Assembly: GCF_018982965.1 (NCBI RefSeq)
Contig: NZ_JACBYP010000046.1
Location: 1-57,920 of the forward strand
Source: Streptomyces mayonensis
GTDB lineage: Bacteria > Actinomycetota > Actinomycetes > Streptomycetales > Streptomycetaceae
Direction of reading: 5' to 3'
DNA length: 57,920 nucleotides
The translations under genes were made by a program, and so were the position numbers. Positions 43,295 to 52,504 of the stretch are shown piece by piece (the stretch's first letter is position 1; each line of letters opens with the position of its first letter). A model generated the notes under the pieces. That model did not search any database. It was not told the DNA's origin and was given only the letters and a program-made list of their open reading frames with translations.

Positions 43295-44794
43295 CTAGGC
43301 CACGAACGTCCGCGGCGCCTCACCACCCCCGGCGCCGCCCTTCTCCACCAGCCGGGCCGCCGCGGCCAGGCGTACCGCCGCCTCCTCGGCCACCGCGCCG
43401 CCGACGGTGAACGGCAGCCGCACATACCCTTCGAAGGCACCGTCGACACCGAAGCGCGGCCCGGACGGGACCCGCACCCCGACCCGCTCCCCCGCCTCGG
43501 CGAGCCGCGACCCCGACAGACCGCCGGTCCGCACCCAGAGGGTGAGCCCACCGCGCGGGACCTCGAACTCCCAGTCGGGCAGCTCCCGCCGCACCGCCGA
43601 GACCAGCTCGTCCCGGTTCTGCCGGGCCTGCTCGCGGCGCACGGTCACGGCCTGCTGCCAGCCGCCGGTGCTGAACAGCCAGTTCACGGCGAGCTGCTCC
43701 AGTACCGGCGTACCCATGTCGGCGTACGCCCGCGCGGCGACCAGACTGCGGACGACGTCGGGCGCGGCGCGGACCCAGCCGATGCGCATCCCGGCCCAGA
43801 AGGCCTTGCTGGCGGAGCCGACGGTGACGACCGTCGACCCGGCCGGGTCGAAGGCGCAGACCGGGCGCGGCATCTCGACGTCGTCGTCCAGCCGCAGCTC
43901 GCTCATCGTCTCGTCGGCGACGAGCACCGTCCCCGCCGACCGGGCGGCGTCCACCAGCCGGCGCCGCTGGTCGTCGTCGGCGAGGGCGCCCGTGGGGTTG
44001 TGGAAGTCGGCGACCACGTAGGCGATGCGGGGCGCGGCCTCACGGAGCACCTGGCGCCAGCGGTCCACGTCCCAGCCGGTCAGGCCCTCGGCCATCGCGA
44101 CGGGGACCAGCCTGGCTCCGGCCTCGCGCATCAGCTGCAGGATGTTGGCGTACGAGGGCGACTCCACGGCGATGCGTTCGCCACGTCCGCCGAAGAGGTG
44201 GCAGATCGCGTCGATGGCACCCATCGCGCCCGTGGTCACCATGATCTGCTCGGGCATCGTGGGGATCCCCCGCGCGGTGTACCGCTCGGCGATCATCGCG
44301 CGCAGCGCGGGCAGCCCGGCCGGATAGTCGCCGTGGGTGTGCGCGTAGGGCGGCAGCTCCTCGAGGGCACCCTGCACGGCCCGGGTGAGCCAGGGCTCGG
44401 GGGCGGGCAGCGCCGCACAGCCGAGGTCGATCATCGAGCCCAGGGCCTCGGGCGGCAGGGGCTCCAGGCCACGGGCCGGCAGGGGGTTCCCGGCCGGCAC
44501 CGCGGTCCAGCTGCCCGCGCCGCGCCGGGACTCCAGGAAGCCCTCTGCCCGCAGCGCCTCGTACGCGGCGGCGACGGTGGTGCGGCTGACGGTCAGGGCG
44601 AGGGCCAGTTCCCGCTCGGCCGGCAACCGGGCGGCGACCGGGATGCGCCCTTCGAGCACCAGCAGCCGAATGCCGTCGGCGAGCGCACGGTAGGCGGGTG
44701 GGCGGCGGGTGCCGGGCCCCGCCGGACGGTCTTGCTGGGAGCCGAGCAGCCGGGCCAGTTGCCCCGCCCCGACCGCGGAGGTCCACTGCACCAT
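43295..44794 (-). CDS. MocR-type GntR/aminotransferase regulator
   Basis: 499 aa: N-terminal GntR winged HTH (about 25-90; ERELALALTVSRTTVAAAYEALRAEG region) fused to a fold-type-I aminotransferase domain (about 130-495). The PLP lysine is in SASKAFWAGMRIGW, with NPTG (DFHNPTGAL) also present. MocR proteins bind PLP or PLP-amine adducts and control vitamin B6, amino acid or transport genes. It is divergent from a YczE-like membrane gene, a recurring pairing. ATG 44794 gives the typical MVQWTSAVG opening; upstream extension is unlikely. Confidence 0.92.
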   Translation of the reverse strand: MVQWTSAVGAGQLARLLGSQQDRPAGPGTRRPPAYRALADGIRLLVLEGRIPVAARLPAERELALALTVSRTTVAAAYEALRAEGFLESRRGAGSWTAVPAGNPLPARGLEPLPPEALGSMIDLGCAALPAPEPWLTRAVQGALEELPPYAHTHGDYPAGLPALRAMIAERYTARGIPTMPEQIMVTTGAMGAIDAICHLFGGRGERIAVESPSYANILQLMREAGARLVPVAMAEGLTGWDVDRWRQVLREAAPRIAYVVADFHNPTGALADDDQRRRLVDAARSAGTVLVADETMSELRLDDDVEMPRPVCAFDPAGSTVVTVGSASKAFWAGMRIGWVRAAPDVVRSLVAARAYADMGTPVLEQLAVNWLFSTGGWQQAVTVRREQARQNRDELVSAVRRELPDWEFEVPRGGLTLWVRTGGLSGSRLAEAGERVGVRVPSGPRFGVDGAFEGYVRLPFTVGGAVAEEAAVRLAAAARLVEKGGAGGGEAPRTFVA

Positions 44795-44818
44795 GGAAAT
44801 CAGTCCACCTTCCCGGAA

Positions 44819-44833
44819 TTGGCCCTGGTTGGC
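44819..44833. promoter_or_regulatory. Candidate MocR operator
   Basis: TTGGC-CCTGG-TTGGC: two direct TTGGC half-sites 10 bp apart (44819-44823, 44829-44833) in the 103-bp divergent region. Direct repeats of this type are usual for MocR operators. Inferred. Confidence 0.5.
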
Positions 44834-44897
44834 TCTCTCCCCCACGCCACAGGGTGTCATGCAGCAGGCCACTACCACCACACAGGGGAGGCACATC

Positions 44898-45581
44898 GTG
44901 TCCAGGCGGCTCAGGCGGCTCAGGCGGTCGGTGCGGGCCGGGCAGCTCGCGCGGCGGCTGACCCAGCTCTACGGCGGTCTCGTGCTCTACGGGGCCAGTT
45001 CGGCACTGCTCGTCAGGTCGGGCCTCGGACTGGAGCCGTGGAACGTGCTGCACCAGGGCCTCGCGGAGCACACCGGCCTGTCGATGGGGGTGGTGCTGAC
45101 CATCACGGGTGCCGCGGTCCTGCTGCTGTGGATCCCGTTGCGCCAGTGGCCGGGGCTGGGCACGGTTTCCAACGTGCTCGTGATCGGCGCCGCCATGGAC
45201 GCCACACTGGGCGTCGTGCCGGACGCCCACGGCTGGACGCCGCGCATCGCCGCGATGGTGGCGGGCATCGTCCTCAACGGCGCCGCGACCGGGCTGTACA
45301 TCGCCGCACGGTTCGGTCCGGGTCCGCGTGACGGCCTGATGACCGGGCTGAACCGGCGCACGGGACTCTCGGTGCGCCTGGTGCGGACGGCCGTGGAGGC
45401 CGCCGTCGTGGTCACGGGCTTCGCCCTCGGCGGCACGGTCGGTGTCGGAACCGTGCTCTACGCCGTCGCGATCGGCCCGCTCGCCCAGGTGTTCCTGCGG
45501 GTGTTCGCCGTTCCCGCGGCACCGTCCGGCAGCGCGGTGGTTGCCGGCGGTCAACCGCGGCGCGCGATACTGCGTCGGTGA
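44898..45581 (+). CDS. YczE-like integral membrane protein
   Basis: 227 aa with five to six hydrophobic segments, beginning with a basic N terminus and RLTQLYGGLVLYGASSALLVRSGLGLEPWNVLHQG, which is characteristic of the YczE/YitT-like membrane family often controlled by MocR regulators. It is probably a small transporter or exporter; substrate unknown. GTG 44898 has GGGGAGG upstream; ATG 44859 is an in-frame alternative. The stop overlaps the start of the phosphodiesterase (GTGA). Confidence 0.82.
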   Translation: MSRRLRRLRRSVRAGQLARRLTQLYGGLVLYGASSALLVRSGLGLEPWNVLHQGLAEHTGLSMGVVLTITGAAVLLLWIPLRQWPGLGTVSNVLVIGAAMDATLGVVPDAHGWTPRIAAMVAGIVLNGAATGLYIAARFGPGPRDGLMTGLNRRTGLSVRLVRTAVEAAVVVTGFALGGTVGVGTVLYAVAIGPLAQVFLRVFAVPAAPSGSAVVAGGQPRRAILRR

Positions 45582-46345
45582 CCACGCCGATACGCCATCC
45601 CTACCTGGACCACTGCGGCCCCCTCGCCTTCGCCCACCGAGGCGGCGCGGCGGACGGCCTGGAGAACACGCTGCGGCAGTTCCGGCGCGCGGTCGAGGCG
45701 GGCTACCGGTACATCGAGACCGACGTCCACGCCACGCTCGACGGCAGGCTCGTCGCCTTCCACGACTCGACCCTGGACCGGGTGACGGACGGGGCCGGGC
45801 GGATCGCCGACCTGCCGTGGGAGACGGTGCGCCGCGCGCGCGTGGCGGGCGCGGAGCCGGTGCCGCTGTTCGAGGAGCTCCTGGAGACGTTCCCCGGGGT
45901 GCGCTGGAACATCGACGTGAAGGCGGAACCGGCGCTGGCGCCGCTGCTGGAGCTGATCGGGCGGACGAACGCCTGGGACCGCGTCTGCGTCGGCTCGTTC
46001 TCCGAGGCCCGCGTGGTCCGCGCCCAGCGGCTGGCGGGGGCGCGCCTGGCCACCTCGTACGGCACCCGCGGCGTGCTGGGCCTGCGGCTGCGCTCCTGGG
46101 GGCTCCCGGCCGCGGTGCGGCGCTCCGCGGTGGCCGCGCAGGTGCCCGAGGCGCAGTCCGGGGTCCCGGTGGTGGACCGACGGTTCGTACGCACCGCCCA
46201 CGCGCGCGGTCTGCAGGTGCACGTCTGGACGGTGAACGACCCGGAGCGCATGCACCGGCTCCTGGACCTCGGAGTGGATGGCATCATGACCGATCACATC
46301 GACGTACTGCGCAAGGTCATGGAGGACCGCGGCGTCTGGGCCTGA
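45578..46345 (+). CDS. Glycerophosphodiester phosphodiesterase
   Basis: 255-aa GDPD TIM-barrel enzyme that hydrolyses glycerophosphodiesters to sn-glycerol-3-phosphate and an alcohol. Motifs: AHRGGAADGLENTL (HR and E of the active site, about 19-32), IETDVHATLDGRLVAFHD (ExD and catalytic His, about 46-63), and IDVKAE. There is no signal peptide, so it is cytoplasmic. GTG start overlaps the membrane-protein stop. Close to an MFS permease gene 54 bp downstream, forming a likely uptake/processing unit. Confidence 0.93.
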   Translation: MTTPIRHPYLDHCGPLAFAHRGGAADGLENTLRQFRRAVEAGYRYIETDVHATLDGRLVAFHDSTLDRVTDGAGRIADLPWETVRRARVAGAEPVPLFEELLETFPGVRWNIDVKAEPALAPLLELIGRTNAWDRVCVGSFSEARVVRAQRLAGARLATSYGTRGVLGLRLRSWGLPAAVRRSAVAAQVPEAQSGVPVVDRRFVRTAHARGLQVHVWTVNDPERMHRLLDLGVDGIMTDHIDVLRKVMEDRGVWA

Positions 46346-46399
46346 GACCCGGCCGCGCCCCGGGGGCGGCGCGCGTTCACGGGGAAGCGAGGGCACGGG

Positions 46400-47755
46400 G
46401 TGGGCACCGACACCCTGCACAGCGACGCGACGGGCGGCGCCGACGAGGCGGCTGAACGGCGGCGGGAGCAGCGCGGCTGGTACTTCTACGACTGGGCGTG
46501 CTCGGTCTACTCGACGAGCGTGCTCACCGTGTTCCTGGGGCCCTATCTGACGTCGGTCGCCGAGTCGGCGGCGGACGCCGAGGGGTATGTGCACCCGCTG
46601 GGCATACCCGTGCGGGCCGGGTCGTTCTTCGCGTACTCGGTGTCCCTGTCGGTGATCGTGGCGGTGCTGGTGATGCCGCTGGTGGGTGCCGCCGCAGACC
46701 GTTCGGGGCGCAAGAAGCCGCTGCTGGCCGCGGCCGCGTACACCGGCGCGGCGGCCACCGCCGGCATGTTCTTCCTCGGTGGCGACCGCTACCTGCTGGG
46801 CGGACTGCTCCTGGTCGTCGCGAACGCCGCGCAGTCGGTGGCGATGATGCTCTACAACTCCTTCCTGCCCCAGATCGCCCCGCCCGAGGAGCGCGACGCG
46901 GTCTCCTCGCGCGGGTGGGCCTTCGGCTACGCGGCCGGCTCCCTGGTCCTGGTGGTCAACCTGGTCCTCTACACCGGCCACGACTCCTTCGGGCTGAGCG
47001 AGGGCGCGGCGGTCCGCATCTGCCTGGCGTCCGCCGGGCTGTGGTGGGGCGCCTTCGCGCTCATCCCGCTCCGCAGGCTGCGCGACCGGCGCGCCCCCGC
47101 GCGGGAGGCCGCCCTGCCCGGGTTCCGGCAGCTCGCGGCGACCGTGCGGGACATGCGCCGGCGCCCGCTGACCCTGGCCTTCCTGCTGGCGTACCTCGTC
47201 TACAACGACGGCATCCAGACGGTCATCTCCCAGGCGTCGGTCTACGGCTCCGAGGAGCTGGGCCTCGGACAGTCCACGCTGATCGTGGCGGTGCTGCTGG
47301 TCCAGATCCTCGCGGTGGCGGGCGCGCTGGCGCTGGGGCGGCTCGCCCGGGCGTACGGGGCGAAGCGCACGATCCTCGGGTCGCTGGTCGCCTGGACGGT
47401 CACGCTCGCGGCCGGGTACTTCCTGCCGGCCGGGGCACCGGTGTGGTTCTTCGTGCTGGCGGCCGGGATCGGGCTCGTCCTCGGCGGCAGCCAGGCACTG
47501 TCCCGGTCGCTGTTCTCGCATCTGGTCCCGCCGGGCAAGGAGGCCGAGTACTTCTCGGCGTACGAGCTCAGCGACCGCGGGATGAGCTGGCTGGGGCCGC
47601 TGCTGTTCGGGCTCACCTACCAGCTGACCGGCAGCTACCGGGACGCGATCATCTCGCTGGTGGCCTTCTTCGCGATCGGTTTCGTGCTGCTGGCGCGGGT
47701 GCCGGTCGCACGGGCGATCCGCGACGCGGGCAATCCGGTACCCGAAAGGATTTAG
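46400..47755 (+). CDS. MFS permease, UMF1/Atg22-like
   Basis: 451-aa permease with 12 predicted helices. The opening QRGWYFYDWACSVYSTSVLTVFLGPYLTSV and the AADRSGRKKPLLA loop place it in the UMF1 (vacuole effluxer Atg22-like) branch. LGGSQALSRSLFSHLVPPGKEAEYFSAYELSDRGMSW-type C-terminal loop (seen at about 355-392) is also characteristic. Direction and substrate unknown; amino acids are proposed for eukaryotic relatives. GTG 46400, modest ribosome site. Confidence 0.9.
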   Translation: MGTDTLHSDATGGADEAAERRREQRGWYFYDWACSVYSTSVLTVFLGPYLTSVAESAADAEGYVHPLGIPVRAGSFFAYSVSLSVIVAVLVMPLVGAAADRSGRKKPLLAAAAYTGAAATAGMFFLGGDRYLLGGLLLVVANAAQSVAMMLYNSFLPQIAPPEERDAVSSRGWAFGYAAGSLVLVVNLVLYTGHDSFGLSEGAAVRICLASAGLWWGAFALIPLRRLRDRRAPAREAALPGFRQLAATVRDMRRRPLTLAFLLAYLVYNDGIQTVISQASVYGSEELGLGQSTLIVAVLLVQILAVAGALALGRLARAYGAKRTILGSLVAWTVTLAAGYFLPAGAPVWFFVLAAGIGLVLGGSQALSRSLFSHLVPPGKEAEYFSAYELSDRGMSWLGPLLFGLTYQLTGSYRDAIISLVAFFAIGFVLLARVPVARAIRDAGNPVPERI

Positions 47756-47944
47756 CGCTCGGCACGAAAGGGCTGTAGTGTACGCGTTTGGCCTGCCAGG
47801 CGTACCGTTACTGCGCGTCAAAGGCGCCGAAACGCTATGTCACATCTGCCAGCAGAGGTGACAAACCGGACGTCGGCGGGTACTGCACTGGTTGCAAGGC
47901 TGCGGCTGCGACGGCGACGCAGGGCCCGGATCGTGAGTCGGAAC

Positions 47945-47971
47945 GGGAATCTTTACCGCCGCCCGGACGTT
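47945..47971 (+). promoter_or_regulatory. Sigma-R promoter of rbpA
   Basis: GGGAAT-N18-GTT (47945-47950, 47969-47971) matches the sigma-R consensus of the Streptomyces thiol-oxidative stress response. rbpA is an established sigma-R target in S. coelicolor. The transcript start would be near 47980, about 50 bp before the ATG. Confidence 0.85.
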
Positions 47972-48032
47972 GACCGGATGACGACGACAGCGACACCTGT
48001 CCTGTGGGCGACAAGCCCGGGAGGCACGATTC

Positions 48033-48407
48033 ATGAGTGAGCGAGCTCTTCGCGGCACGCGCCTCGTGGTGACCAGCTACGAGACGGACCGCGGCATCGA
48101 CCTGGCCCCGCGCCAGGCCGTGGAGTACGCATGTGAGAAGGGGCACCGGTTCGAGATGCCCTTCTCGGTCGAGGCGGAGATCCCGCCGGAGTGGGAGTGC
48201 AAGGTCTGCGGGGCCCAGGCACTCCTGGTTGACGGCGACGGCCCTGAGGAGAAGAAGGCCAAGCCCGCGCGTACGCACTGGGACATGCTGATGGAGCGAC
48301 GCACCCGCGAGGAGCTCGAAGAGGTCCTCGAGGAGCGGCTGGCTGTTCTGCGCTCCGGCGCGATGAACATCGCGGTGCATCCGCGGGACAGCCGCAAGAG
48401 TGCGTAG
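48033..48407 (+). CDS. rbpA: RNA polymerase-binding protein RbpA
   Basis: 124-aa actinobacterial transcription factor that binds the beta subunit and principal sigma factor (HrdB/SigA) and stabilises open complexes; it affects basal rifampicin tolerance. Sequence: N-terminal arm (MSERALRGTRLVVTSYETD), RbpA core domain with CEKGHRFEMPF and CKVCGAQAL (single zinc-site-like Cys pairs, about 31-62), basic linker and the sigma-interaction domain (THWDMLMERRTREELEEVLEERLAVLR, about 80-106). RBS GGGAGG. Preceded by a sigma-R promoter and followed by a long hairpin. Confidence 0.97.
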   Translation: MSERALRGTRLVVTSYETDRGIDLAPRQAVEYACEKGHRFEMPFSVEAEIPPEWECKVCGAQALLVDGDGPEEKKAKPARTHWDMLMERRTREELEEVLEERLAVLRSGAMNIAVHPRDSRKSA

Positions 48408-48445
48408 TCCCCGCGGGGGCTGAGCCGGTCCTTCGGCGAGAGAAA

Positions 48446-48492
48446 CGCATGAGGGCGCCGTACGTGGATTCCACGTACGGCGCCCTCATGCG
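48446..48492. terminator. Bidirectional hairpin terminator rbpA/fxsA
   Basis: A perfect 22-bp inverted repeat (48446-48467 with 48471-48492) around a 3-nt loop, between convergent rbpA and fxsA. Confidence 0.9.
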
Positions 48493-48497
48493 TGTGC

Positions 48498-48607
48498 TCG
48501 TCGTGCCCCTGACCCGTCGCGCCCGTCGTGCCCCGGACTCGTCGTGCCCGCGTCGCGCTCCGGGCCCGTCGTGCCCGTAAAGATCCGCGCGGGGCCCGTC
48601 GTGCGCG
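48498..48607. repeat. Degenerate CCCGTCGTGCC repeats
   Basis: Five or more copies of a CGTCGTGCCC-like element at irregular 19-32-bp steps between the terminator and the fxsA stop. No coding sense. Confidence 0.55.
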
Positions 48608-48622
48608 GAAGAGCCCCGCGGC

Positions 48623-49195
48623 TCAGCGCGACAGGGGCGGGCGGGGGTCCTGCGGGGTGTCGTCCGGGTCGTCCCGTATGACCTCGCCCTGGACGACCTT
48701 GCCGTCCGGGCGCTGCATGCGGGCCTGCCGGAAGGCGTCGCCCAGCGTCCCCGGACCGGCGTCGCGGAGCTTGCGCTCCACCGTGCGCTGTGCGTAGCGG
48801 CTGACGGCCTTCTGCACCGGCGGCAGCAGCATCAGCAGGCCCAGCGCGTCCGAGATCAGGCCGGGCAGGATCAGGAGCAGGCCGCCCAGCATCATCAGGC
48901 CGTTGCCCTCGCTGTTGGGGCGGGCCTCGGTCGCCGTGCCGGACTGCTGCTGGTTCAGCGTCTCCGTGAGGTTGCGGAAGGCGCGGCGGCCCGCGGCCTT
49001 GATGACCACGGAGCCGAGGACGACGCCCGCGACCAGCAGCAGGAAGACGATGAAGCCGCTGGACGCGCCCGCGACCACGGTCAGCAGCCAGATCTCCAGG
49101 ACGAGCCACGCCGCGATGCCCAGCGGCAGGAACGTGCGCAGCCGGGAGCGCGGGGGCCGGGCGGGGGACCTGGGGGTCTGAGCGCCAGTCGTCAT
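48623..49195 (-). CDS. fxsA: FxsA family membrane protein
   Basis: 190-aa inner-membrane protein with hydrophobic segments at about 22-40, 43-63 and 100-125. FxsA hallmarks are LPLGIAAWLVLEIWLLTVVA, the GxxxGSVVIKAAGRRAFRNL loop and GLLLILPGLISDALGLLMLLPP (amphipathic/Pro-rich). E. coli FxsA suppresses F exclusion of phage T7; the actinobacterial role is unknown. C-terminal 50 residues are charged and cytoplasmic. ATG 49195 has GGGAG. Confidence 0.93.
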   Translation of the reverse strand: MTTGAQTPRSPARPPRSRLRTFLPLGIAAWLVLEIWLLTVVAGASSGFIVFLLLVAGVVLGSVVIKAAGRRAFRNLTETLNQQQSGTATEARPNSEGNGLMMLGGLLLILPGLISDALGLLMLLPPVQKAVSRYAQRTVERKLRDAGPGTLGDAFRQARMQRPDGKVVQGEVIRDDPDDTPQDPRPPLSR

Positions 49196-49241
49196 ACTCC
49201 CAGTGTGCCTGGCCCCGGCTCAGATGGGCATAAGGGGCCGG

Positions 49242-50120
49242 TCAGGCGTTGCCGTCCGGCACCTTTGCCGACTTGTCGCCCACCAGTTCCGCCGGCTCTG
49301 CGGCCGCCCCGTCGGAGGGCCTGCCGGACTGCTGCCGGTCGCGGCCCAGAACCTTGCCGACCCGCTCCCCCACGCCCCACGTGGTGACCCGCCACAGGGC
49401 CTCCACGAGGATGTCGCGGCTCATCTTGGAGTCGCCGAACTCTCGCTCGACGAACGTGATCGGGACCTCCACGACGTGGTAGCCGGCCTTCATCGCGCGG
49501 CGGGCGAGGTCGACCTGGAAGCAGTACCCCTGCGAGGCGACGTCCTCGAGACCGAGTCCTTCCAGCGTCTCGCTGCGGAAGGCGCGGTAGCCGCCGGTGA
49601 TGTCGCGCAGCGGAAGGTCGAGGGCGATCCGCGAGTACATGCTGCCGCCGCGGGAGATGAACTCGCGGGACTTGGGCCAGTTCACCACCCGGCCGCCGGG
49701 CACCCAGCGGGAGCCCAGCACCAGGTCGGCGCCCTTCAGGGCGGTCAGCAGCCGCGGCAGTTCCTCGGGCTGGTGCGAGCCGTCGGCGTCCATCTCGACC
49801 AGGACGCCGTAGCCGTGCTCCAGACCCCAGCGGAAGCCCGCGAGGTAGGCGGCGCCCAGGCCCTCCTTGCCCTTGCGGTGCAGGACCTGCACATGGTCGT
49901 CCTCGGCCGCCAGTTCGTCGGCGAGCTTGCCGGTGCCGTCGGGGCTGTTGTCGTCGGCCACGAGGACGTGCGCCTCGGGGACCGCCTCGCGGACGCGCGC
50001 GACGATCGCCTTGACGTTCTCCGCCTCGTTGTAGGTCGGGATGATCACCAGGGCCGTGCCCAGGGGGCCGAACCGCCTGCCCCGCTCCGCTGCCGCGGGC
50101 GTCCCGTCGCCGTCGTTCAC
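49242..50120 (-). CDS. ppm: Polyprenol-phosphate mannosyltransferase (Ppm/DPM1 family)
   Basis: 292-aa GT2 enzyme that transfers mannose from GDP-mannose to polyprenol phosphate at the membrane, supplying O-mannosylation and lipoglycan synthesis. Domain: LVIIPTYNEAENVKAIV (about 22-38), DDNSPDGTG, DxD-type EMDADGSHQPEELPRLL (about 108-124), QGYCFQVDLARRA. It lacks the fused Lnt membrane domain. In S. coelicolor this gene is needed for phage phiC31 infection. Start: two adjacent GTG codons (50123, 50120); the second is better placed after AAGGGG. Tail (about 255-292) is low-complexity. Confidence 0.94.
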   Translation of the reverse strand: MNDGDGTPAAAERGRRFGPLGTALVIIPTYNEAENVKAIVARVREAVPEAHVLVADDNSPDGTGKLADELAAEDDHVQVLHRKGKEGLGAAYLAGFRWGLEHGYGVLVEMDADGSHQPEELPRLLTALKGADLVLGSRWVPGGRVVNWPKSREFISRGGSMYSRIALDLPLRDITGGYRAFRSETLEGLGLEDVASQGYCFQVDLARRAMKAGYHVVEVPITFVEREFGDSKMSRDILVEALWRVTTWGVGERVGKVLGRDRQQSGRPSDGAAAEPAELVGDKSAKVPDGNA

Positions 50121-50644
50121 CACTGCCCCTTCGTGTCCGTACGCAGAGCACCACCATAATCGCCACCGCCTGCGGTGACGTGACAGGACGTGCCTGTGGT
50201 GGTGTCGATTCCCCAAGAGCGGGGCAGGGATGGCCGATTCGGGCCGTTTGCACTGCGGATGGGGGCCCGGCGCCCTTCGGGCCGGCCCGGGACCCGCCGG
50301 CTGCGAGTCGTCCTGGGCCGTTGTCTACTGAGCGCCCGGGCCCCACCCGGGTCACACCTCCCGACCGGCCGGAACGTTCCCTCGTCGCGGTGCGAGCGCT
50401 GAGCCTGGCTCCCAGTGGCGGTGTGCCGTACGGCGCACCGTCCCTGACCCAGCGGCGCCGCGACGCGTGCGCGGAAGATTCCCCGGTCGGGCGTCCGGTG
50501 GTGGACTCGGCCGAACCTACCGGCCCCCCGCCGCCGCCTGTCAACAGTCGTTCGACCTGCGCCTTTTGCACCAATGCGCAGGTCAGCGCCGAGGAGCCGC
50601 AGGTCGTGGCCGCGCGAAGATCATCGCCCCGTCGGCCGTGGAGA
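50121..50644. other. Intergenic region ppm/amidohydrolase
   Basis: 524 bp between two minus-strand genes. It holds the ppm upstream region; no coding sequence with Streptomyces codon bias or known domain was found. A CACCGC-CT-GCGGTG inverted repeat is near 50164-50177. No other feature. Confidence 0.5.
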
Positions 50645-52249
50645 TCACTCGCCCGGCCGTACGAAGACCGTCCGGCCACCCACCACGGTACGCAGGCAGA
50701 CCGGCAGATCCCCGCCCGGGGTCAGATCGGGCAGTCCCGGGGTGCCGGAGCGCGGGTCGGTCGACCAGCGCGCCACCCGGTCGTCGGGGGCCTGGACGAC
50801 GAGCTCACCGGTACGCCACACGGCGTAGTCCGCCGGTACGCCCGGCACCAGGACGCCCGCGTCGTCGCGGCCGATCGCGCGCCAGCCGCCGCGCGTGTGC
50901 GCCGTGAACGCCGCCCGCACGGAGACGCGGTGCTCCGGGGTGCGGTGGAAGGCGGCGGCCCGGACGGTGCCCCACGGGTCGAGGGGCGTGACCGGGCTGT
51001 CGGAGCCGAAGGCCAGCGGCACTCCCGCGCGCAGCAGGGCCGCGTACGGGTTGAGGGTGCGGGCCCGGTCTGCGCCGAGCCGCTCTGCGTACATGCCGTC
51101 CGCGCCGCCCCAGAGCGCGTCGAAGGCGGGCTGGACGGAGGCCGTCAGGCCCAGTTCGGCGAAGGCCGCGACCGACTCGGGCGTGAGCATCTCGGCGTGC
51201 TCGATCCGGTGCCGGGCGGCGCGGACCCGGGCGAGGCCGACCTTGTCGGCGGCGGCGCGCACGCCCTCCACGACGGCGGTCACTGCGGCGTCGCCGATGG
51301 CGTGGAAGCCCGCCTGGAGGCCGGCCTCGGTGCAGGCGACGACGTGGGCCGCGACGTCGGCGGCGTCCAGATGGGCGGTGCCGGTGTGGCCGGCGTCGGC
51401 GTACGGCTGGTGCAGGCGGGCGGTGTGCGAGCCGAGGGAGCCGTCGACGAAGAGGTCTCCGGCGGCTCCGACCGCGCCCAGTTCACGGGCCTTGTCGACG
51501 TCCTGTTCGGCCCAGTAGCCGATGACGCGGGGTCCGGGCTCCTCGGCCGACAGGCGCAGCAGCCCGGTGAGGTCGTCCTCGGCGGAGATCTCCGGGCCTG
51601 CGCATTCGTGAACGGTTCCGATGCCGAGGGAGGCGGCGTGGGCGAGGGCGGCGCGCTGGGCCTCGTCGCGCTGGGCCGGTGTGACGGCGCCGAGGGCGGC
51701 GGCGCGTACGGCGTGGTGGGGGTCGCCGGTGAGCGGTCCGTCGGCGCGGGCGGAGTCGCCGGCGACCAGGTCGAGCAGGGCGGTGCTGACGACGGCCGAG
51801 TGGACGTCGATTCGGCTGAGGTAGAGCGGCCGGCCGCCGGTGGCCTCGTCCAGTTCGGCACGGGTCGGGGCCACGCCCCCGGGCCAGCGGGCCGCGTCCC
51901 AGCCGTGGCCCAGGAGGACCCGGTCGCCCGGGCGGGCGGCGGCGAAGTCCCGTACGAGGGCGAGGGCCGCCTCCCGGGTGGGGGCGCCGGACAGGTCGAG
52001 ACCGGTGAGTGCGAGGCCCGTGGCGGTGGTGTGCACGTGTGCGTCGGTGAACGCCGGGGTGACGAGGGCACCGTCGAGGTCGACCACCTCGTCCACCCCG
52101 TCCGCGAAGGCGTCGGCGGCGCCTTCGGAGCCGACCCAGGCGACCTGGCCGCGTTCGACGACCATGGCCGTCGCGAAGGGGTCGGCGGGACTGTGGACCT
52201 CGCCGCGGCGCAGCAGGACGGTCGAGGACGGGGTGGTGGACTCACTCAT
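50645..52249 (-). CDS. Amidohydrolase, YtcJ-like
   Basis: A 534-aa metal-dependent amidohydrolase of the YtcJ/N-substituted formamide deformylase-like group. Metal motif TDAHVHTTATG (about 67-77), later H-containing VHECAG, GFHAIGDAA, RIEHAEMLTPES and the terminal FGSDSPVTPLDPW that supplies the catalytic Asp. Cytoplasmic. Substrate undetermined: these enzymes cleave C-N bonds in varied amides. ATG 52249 is preferred over GTG 52255. Runs in the same direction as the Lrp regulator upstream. Confidence 0.9.
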   Translation of the reverse strand: MSESTTPSSTVLLRRGEVHSPADPFATAMVVERGQVAWVGSEGAADAFADGVDEVVDLDGALVTPAFTDAHVHTTATGLALTGLDLSGAPTREAALALVRDFAAARPGDRVLLGHGWDAARWPGGVAPTRAELDEATGGRPLYLSRIDVHSAVVSTALLDLVAGDSARADGPLTGDPHHAVRAAALGAVTPAQRDEAQRAALAHAASLGIGTVHECAGPEISAEDDLTGLLRLSAEEPGPRVIGYWAEQDVDKARELGAVGAAGDLFVDGSLGSHTARLHQPYADAGHTGTAHLDAADVAAHVVACTEAGLQAGFHAIGDAAVTAVVEGVRAAADKVGLARVRAARHRIEHAEMLTPESVAAFAELGLTASVQPAFDALWGGADGMYAERLGADRARTLNPYAALLRAGVPLAFGSDSPVTPLDPWGTVRAAAFHRTPEHRVSVRAAFTAHTRGGWRAIGRDDAGVLVPGVPADYAVWRTGELVVQAPDDRVARWSTDPRSGTPGLPDLTPGGDLPVCLRTVVGGRTVFVRPGE

Positions 52250-52343
52250 GAGCACCAGTCTCGCCCCTCCCGTGGCCTGTCCGGCAGCCGGGGCGGCCGC
52301 CCGGCGGCACCGGGAGGAGCGGCCGGGCGGCCGGGAACGGCGA

Positions 52344-52388
52344 GGGCGTCCTCCCTGCGACCGGCCCCCGGCCGCACGGAGGACGCCC
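52344..52388. terminator. Hairpin terminator after the Lrp gene
   Basis: GGGCGTCCTCC (52344-52354) pairs with GGAGGACGCCC (52378-52388); the 23-nt loop contains a further CCGG/CCGG pairing. Separates the Lrp-type gene from the amidohydrolase. Confidence 0.65.
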
Positions 52389-52504
52389 CCGCGCGGTCAG
52401 CCTTGGCAGCCTCGGGCGGACCGGCCTCCACGGGCCGCCTCCCCGCCCCGGAGCCCGGCCCCCGGCGCCCGCGCGGTGCGTCCCGGCGGGTGCCCCCGGA
52501 GGGG

